Positions 4,763-7,503 of a stretch of 7,503 nt of DNA are shown piece by piece. The stretch covers positions 1-7,503 of the forward strand of contig JADGIB010000175.1 in assembly GCA_019683665.1 (NCBI GenBank), read 5' to 3'. The stretch comes from Solirubrobacteraceae bacterium. Lineage in GTDB: Bacteria; Actinomycetota; Thermoleophilia; Solirubrobacterales; Solirubrobacteraceae. Within the stretch, counting starts at the first letter, position 1. Each line of letters begins with the position of its first letter. The translations under genes were made by a program, and so were the position numbers. The notes under the pieces are model-generated. The model was not told the origin of the DNA. It searched no databases and was given only the letters and a program-made list of their open reading frames with translations.

Positions 4763-6973
4763 ATGCGCCGCCGGGTGACCTTCTCGCGCAACGTGACGCT
4801 CTCGCTGTCGCGCACGTGCGTGTCCCACTGCAAGTACTGCGCCTTCCAGACCCACCGGGCGCACCTCCACGCGCCGGCGTACGTCGAGCAGGTGATCGAC
4901 CGCGCCGCGCGGCGCGGGGTCAAGGAGCTGCTCGTGCTGACGGGCGACGAGCCCGACCACCACGCCGGGGTCCGCGAGCGCCTGGCCGAGCTCGGATTCG
5001 AGGACTTCGTCGCCTACGTCGTGTGGGCGTGCGAGCGCGCGCTCGAGCGCGGCATCCTCCCGCACGCGAACCTCGGGACGCTGTCGCGCGAGGACCTCGC
5101 CCGCCTGCGCGAGGTGACCGCCTCGCAGGGGATCATGCTCGAGTCCACGCGCGGCGACCTCGTCGCCCACCAGGGCTCGCCGACGAAGGCGCCCGAGCGG
5201 CGCCTGGCCACGATCCGGGCCGCGGGCGAGCTGCGGATCCCGTACACGTCGGGGATCCTCGTCGGGATCGGCGAGACGCACGAGGACCGGATCGACGCGC
5301 TGCGCGCGCTGGCCGAGGTCCACGCCGAGCACGGGCACCTGCAGGAGATCATCCTCCAGAACTTCGTCCCGCACCGCCGCTACTACGGCGAGGAGCCGGC
5401 CGACGTCGCGACCGAGGCCGCGGAGCGCTACTGGCGCACCGGCCTGGACACGCACCCGTCGCTGCCGCTGCCGTCGTGGGCGTCGCCGGTGTCGATCGAG
5501 GAGATGATCGACCTCGTCCGCATCGCGCGCGAGCTGATGCCCGGGGTCGGGATCCAGGTCCCGCCGAACCTCGCCGACTGGTGGCCGCAGATGATCGAGG
5601 CGGGCGCGACCGACCTCGGCGGCCTGAGCGCGAACGGCGACCACATCAGCCCCGAGCACCCGTTCCCGTCGCCGATCCAGGTGCGCAAGACGCTCCAGCC
5701 GCTCGGCTACGCGCTCACGGAGCGGCTCTGCGTCTACCCGCAGTACATCGACCCGGAGTGGCTGTCGCAGGGCGTCCTCGACGTCATCAAGACGAAGTAC
5801 TGGTCGTTCATCCCGCGGCGGGGCTCGGGCCGCCGCGAGGAGCGCCCGATCCGCCGCGACCTCGTCCCCGGCGCGATCGCGAAGGCCCGCGACGGCGCCT
5901 GGCTGAGCGAGGAGGAGCTGACCGCGCTGTTCGCCGAGACGCGTCCCGAGGCGATCGAGGACATGCGCCAGGCGGCCGACGAGCTGCGGGCCGAGCTGGC
6001 CGGCGACACGGTCACGTTCGTCGTCAACCGCAACATCAACGTGTCGAACGTGTGCGTCGTCGGCTGCGCGTTCTGCGGGTTCGGGCAGGGCAAGCGCTCC
6101 CCGGACGCCTACCAGCACTCCGAGGAGGAGTACCGGGCCCGGATCCGCGAGGCCGTCGAGTACGGGGCGACCGAGCTGTGCATCCAGTCGGGCATCCACC
6201 CCGACTGGGCGTTCGAGGACTACCTGCGCTACCTGCGGATCGCCAAGGAGGAGGCGCCGCACCTCCACCTCCACGCCTACAGCCCGATGGAGATCGCCCA
6301 CATCCAGGACGTCTCCGGGCTGCCGCTGAGCGAGGTGTTCGCGCGCCTGAAGGACGCGGGCCTCGGCTCGACGCCGGGGACGGCGGCCGAGGTGCTCCAC
6401 GACGGGGTCCGCGAGCGGATCAGCCCGAACAAGCTCCCGGTCGCCCGCTGGATCGAGGTGATCGAGGCCTCGCACGCCGCCGGCCTGCGCTCGACGGCGA
6501 CGGTGATGTTCGGCCACATCGAGGAGCCGTGGGAGCTGGCCGAGCACATGCGGATCGTCCGCGAGATCCAGGAGCGGACCGGCGGCTTCACCGAGTTCGT
6601 CCCGCTGAGCTTCATCCCGTTCATGACGCTGCTGGGCCGCACCCACGGCGTCGAGGAGATCTCGCGCGAGGAGAACCTCAAGCACACCGCCGCGTTCCGC
6701 CTCGCGCTCGGCAAGACCGTCCGCAACCTCCAGGCGTCGTGGGTGAAGATGGGCCTCGACGCCGCGACCGAGGCGCTGCGCTGGGGCGTCAACGACCTCG
6801 GCGGCACGCTCATGGAGGAGTCGATCAGCCGCCTGGCCGGCAGCTACCACGGGACGAAGCTCGACCCGCCGCAGCTGATCGCCGCCGCCCACGCGGCGGG
6901 CCGCCCGGCGGCCGAGCGCACGACGCTCTACGAGATCCGCGCGCGCTACGACGTGCTCGAGCCGGCGGCCTGA
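4763..6973 (+). CDS. fbiC: 7,8-didemethyl-8-hydroxy-5-deazariboflavin (FO) synthase, fused CofG-CofH
   Basis: This 736-aa cytosolic protein carries two radical SAM domains. Together they join tyrosine and 5-amino-6-ribitylamino-uracil to make FO, the deazaflavin core of coenzyme F420. The N-terminal CofG half has its iron-sulfur motif CVSHCKYC with Cys19, Cys23 and Cys26, and the HISPEHPFP segment near residue 293. A linker of roughly 30 residues begins near residue 354. The CofH half has NVSNVCVVGCAFCGF, with Cys431, Cys435 and Cys438, and runs to the end. Both clusters are intact, so the enzyme should be complete. It is shorter than mycobacterial FbiC (about 856 aa), mainly through a very short N-terminus. 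The ATG at 4763 was chosen because the CofG strand begins four residues later and a -10-like element lies just upstream; an in-frame ATG at 4676 would add 29 residues without family-like features. Its tail overlaps the convergent membrane-protein gene. No other F420 gene is in the window. Confidence 0.95.
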   Translation: MRRRVTFSRNVTLSLSRTCVSHCKYCAFQTHRAHLHAPAYVEQVIDRAARRGVKELLVLTGDEPDHHAGVRERLAELGFEDFVAYVVWACERALERGILPHANLGTLSREDLARLREVTASQGIMLESTRGDLVAHQGSPTKAPERRLATIRAAGELRIPYTSGILVGIGETHEDRIDALRALAEVHAEHGHLQEIILQNFVPHRRYYGEEPADVATEAAERYWRTGLDTHPSLPLPSWASPVSIEEMIDLVRIARELMPGVGIQVPPNLADWWPQMIEAGATDLGGLSANGDHISPEHPFPSPIQVRKTLQPLGYALTERLCVYPQYIDPEWLSQGVLDVIKTKYWSFIPRRGSGRREERPIRRDLVPGAIAKARDGAWLSEEELTALFAETRPEAIEDMRQAADELRAELAGDTVTFVVNRNINVSNVCVVGCAFCGFGQGKRSPDAYQHSEEEYRARIREAVEYGATELCIQSGIHPDWAFEDYLRYLRIAKEEAPHLHLHAYSPMEIAHIQDVSGLPLSEVFARLKDAGLGSTPGTAAEVLHDGVRERISPNKLPVARWIEVIEASHAAGLRSTATVMFGHIEEPWELAEHMRIVREIQERTGGFTEFVPLSFIPFMTLLGRTHGVEEISREENLKHTAAFRLALGKTVRNLQASWVKMGLDAATEALRWGVNDLGGTLMEESISRLAGSYHGTKLDPPQLIAAAHAAGRPAAERTTLYEIRARYDVLEPAA

Positions 6974-7491
6974 GCGCGGCGGGCGCGCGGGCGGCCCGGC
7001 CGGAACACCGACAGCCCGGTCGCGAGCGCCAGGACCGCCACGTCCCAGGCGGCCCCGGCGATCGGCGCCGCCGGCGACCCGCCGCCGTCGAGCCGGGCGG
7101 CGACGCCCGGCCCGAGCACGATCGCGCCGACGGCGATGACGGAGACGAGCAGCGCGAGCTTGGCCGCCACCCACGGGGTGCGCAGGACGCCCCAGCTCGA
7201 CGTCCAGCCGAGCGCGAGCCCGGTCGCGAGCGCGGCGAAGCTGAGCGGGATGCCGAAGGCGAACGCGAACAGGTCGAGGATCTCGTAGGCGGCGCGGGCG
7301 GCCGCCGGGTCGTCGGCGCCGGCGGCGCGGACGGCGACGGCGAGGTACCCGGCCGAGTCGCCGAGCAGGCCGACGGACACGGCGATGTGGGCGGTGAGCA
7401 GCGCCCGGCGGGCCCGGCGGCCGAGGCGCAGGCGGGGCGCCGGGGGCGCGCCGGCCGGGCGGGCGCGGACGGATGCCGTGGGGGCGCTCAT
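6946..7491 (-). CDS. Small four-helix integral membrane protein of unknown function
   Basis: This 181-aa protein has an Arg/Pro/Ala-rich N-terminus (1-30), then four hydrophobic segments at about 31-53, 69-92, 107-128 and 145-163, and a basic tail (RPGRPRARR). By the positive-inside rule both ends should be cytoplasmic. The first helix, with LLTAHIAVSVGLLGD, resembles small actinobacterial membrane proteins usually annotated as hypothetical, some as DUF2269-like. I could not confirm a family and see no catalytic or metal-binding motif. The ATG at 7491 is well supported: GGAGGT lies 6 nt upstream at the very edge of the window. The sequence ATGA at the start, with an open frame before it, would also allow a 4-bp overlap with a gene further right, outside the window. 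The stop TAG lies inside the fbiC 3' end, giving a 28-bp tail-to-tail overlap. Clear SD plus helix pattern make it a real gene; its role is unknown. Confidence 0.85.
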   Translation of the reverse strand: MSAPTASVRARPAGAPPAPRLRLGRRARRALLTAHIAVSVGLLGDSAGYLAVAVRAAGADDPAAARAAYEILDLFAFAFGIPLSFAALATGLALGWTSSWGVLRTPWVAAKLALLVSVIAVGAIVLGPGVAARLDGGGSPAAPIAGAAWDVAVLALATGLSVFRPGRPRARRAQAAGSSTS

Positions 7492-7497
7492 GCGATG

Positions 7498-7503
7498 ACC
7501 TCC
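7498..7503 (-). promoter_or_regulatory. Shine-Dalgarno of the membrane-protein gene
   Basis: The minus strand reads GGAGGT, a full match to the core, 6 nt before the ATG at 7491. It fixes the start of the last gene in the window. Confidence 0.8.

Noticed and set aside
6961..7004. GC-rich partial complementarity after the fbiC stop, as a possible terminator
   Set aside because: The arms pair only in short blocks, there is no T-tract on either strand, and the sequence codes for the tail of the convergent gene.
4634..7174. Very long minus-strand open frame (1264 codons in all) running antisense through fbiC into the PLP-enzyme gene
   Set aside because: Only its last 417 codons (from 4633) are a real gene. 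The rest is Arg/Ala/Val/Asp-rich shadow translation of fbiC caused by the scarcity of stop codons at this GC content, and it lacks any family feature.

Overview
This is a 7.5 kb stretch of very GC-rich DNA (well above 70% G+C by eye). It is packed with genes and has almost no non-coding space. Its composition, its fused CofG-CofH type F420-precursor synthase (FbiC) and its translation signals all suggest a high-GC actinomycetote. A Thermoleophilia/Solirubrobacterales-like organism is my guess, and the sequence alone does not prove it.

Layout, left to right. Bases 1-128 begin with an extreme poly-G tract that may be a sequencing or assembly-edge artefact. A plus-strand aquaporin-family channel gene follows (129-968). 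It meets, tail to tail with one base between, a minus-strand run of four genes that reads right to left: a class III PLP-dependent aminotransferase-like enzyme (4633-3380), an APH/choline-kinase-fold small-molecule kinase (3383-2403), a short-chain dehydrogenase/reductase (2376-1579) and a LOG-family phosphoribohydrolase (1560-970). The first two overlap by 4 bp (ATGA). The next gaps are 26 and 18 bp, so this looks like a single operon. A 129-bp divergent intergenic region (4634-4762) holds a perfect inverted repeat, a short direct repeat and a likely -10 element. It separates the operon from fbiC (4763-6973, plus strand). The fbiC 3' end overlaps by 28 bp the 3' end of a convergent minus-strand gene for a small four-helix membrane protein of unknown function (7491-6946).

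How the genes may work together. The PLP enzyme, kinase and SDR look like a small catabolic or salvage module for an amino-alcohol or amino-acid-like substrate. A kinase beside a class III PLP enzyme recalls the known pairs in which a hydroxy-amine is phosphorylated and then eliminated by a PLP phospholyase, but ordinary transamination is equally possible and the substrate cannot be read from sequence. The SDR has Asp where its catalytic Tyr should be, so its activity is in doubt. FbiC makes the deazaflavin FO, the chromophore of coenzyme F420, and is probably transcribed independently.

The main points for a second look are: the SDR Tyr-to-Asp change; the kinase/PLP-enzyme pairing; a plant-TIP-like selectivity filter (His-Val-Ala-Arg) in the aquaporin; a perfect 8-bp hairpin that captures the start codon of the LOG gene; and the inverted repeat in the divergent promoter region. 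I found no RNA genes, insertion sequences, CRISPR arrays or convincing factor-independent terminators.
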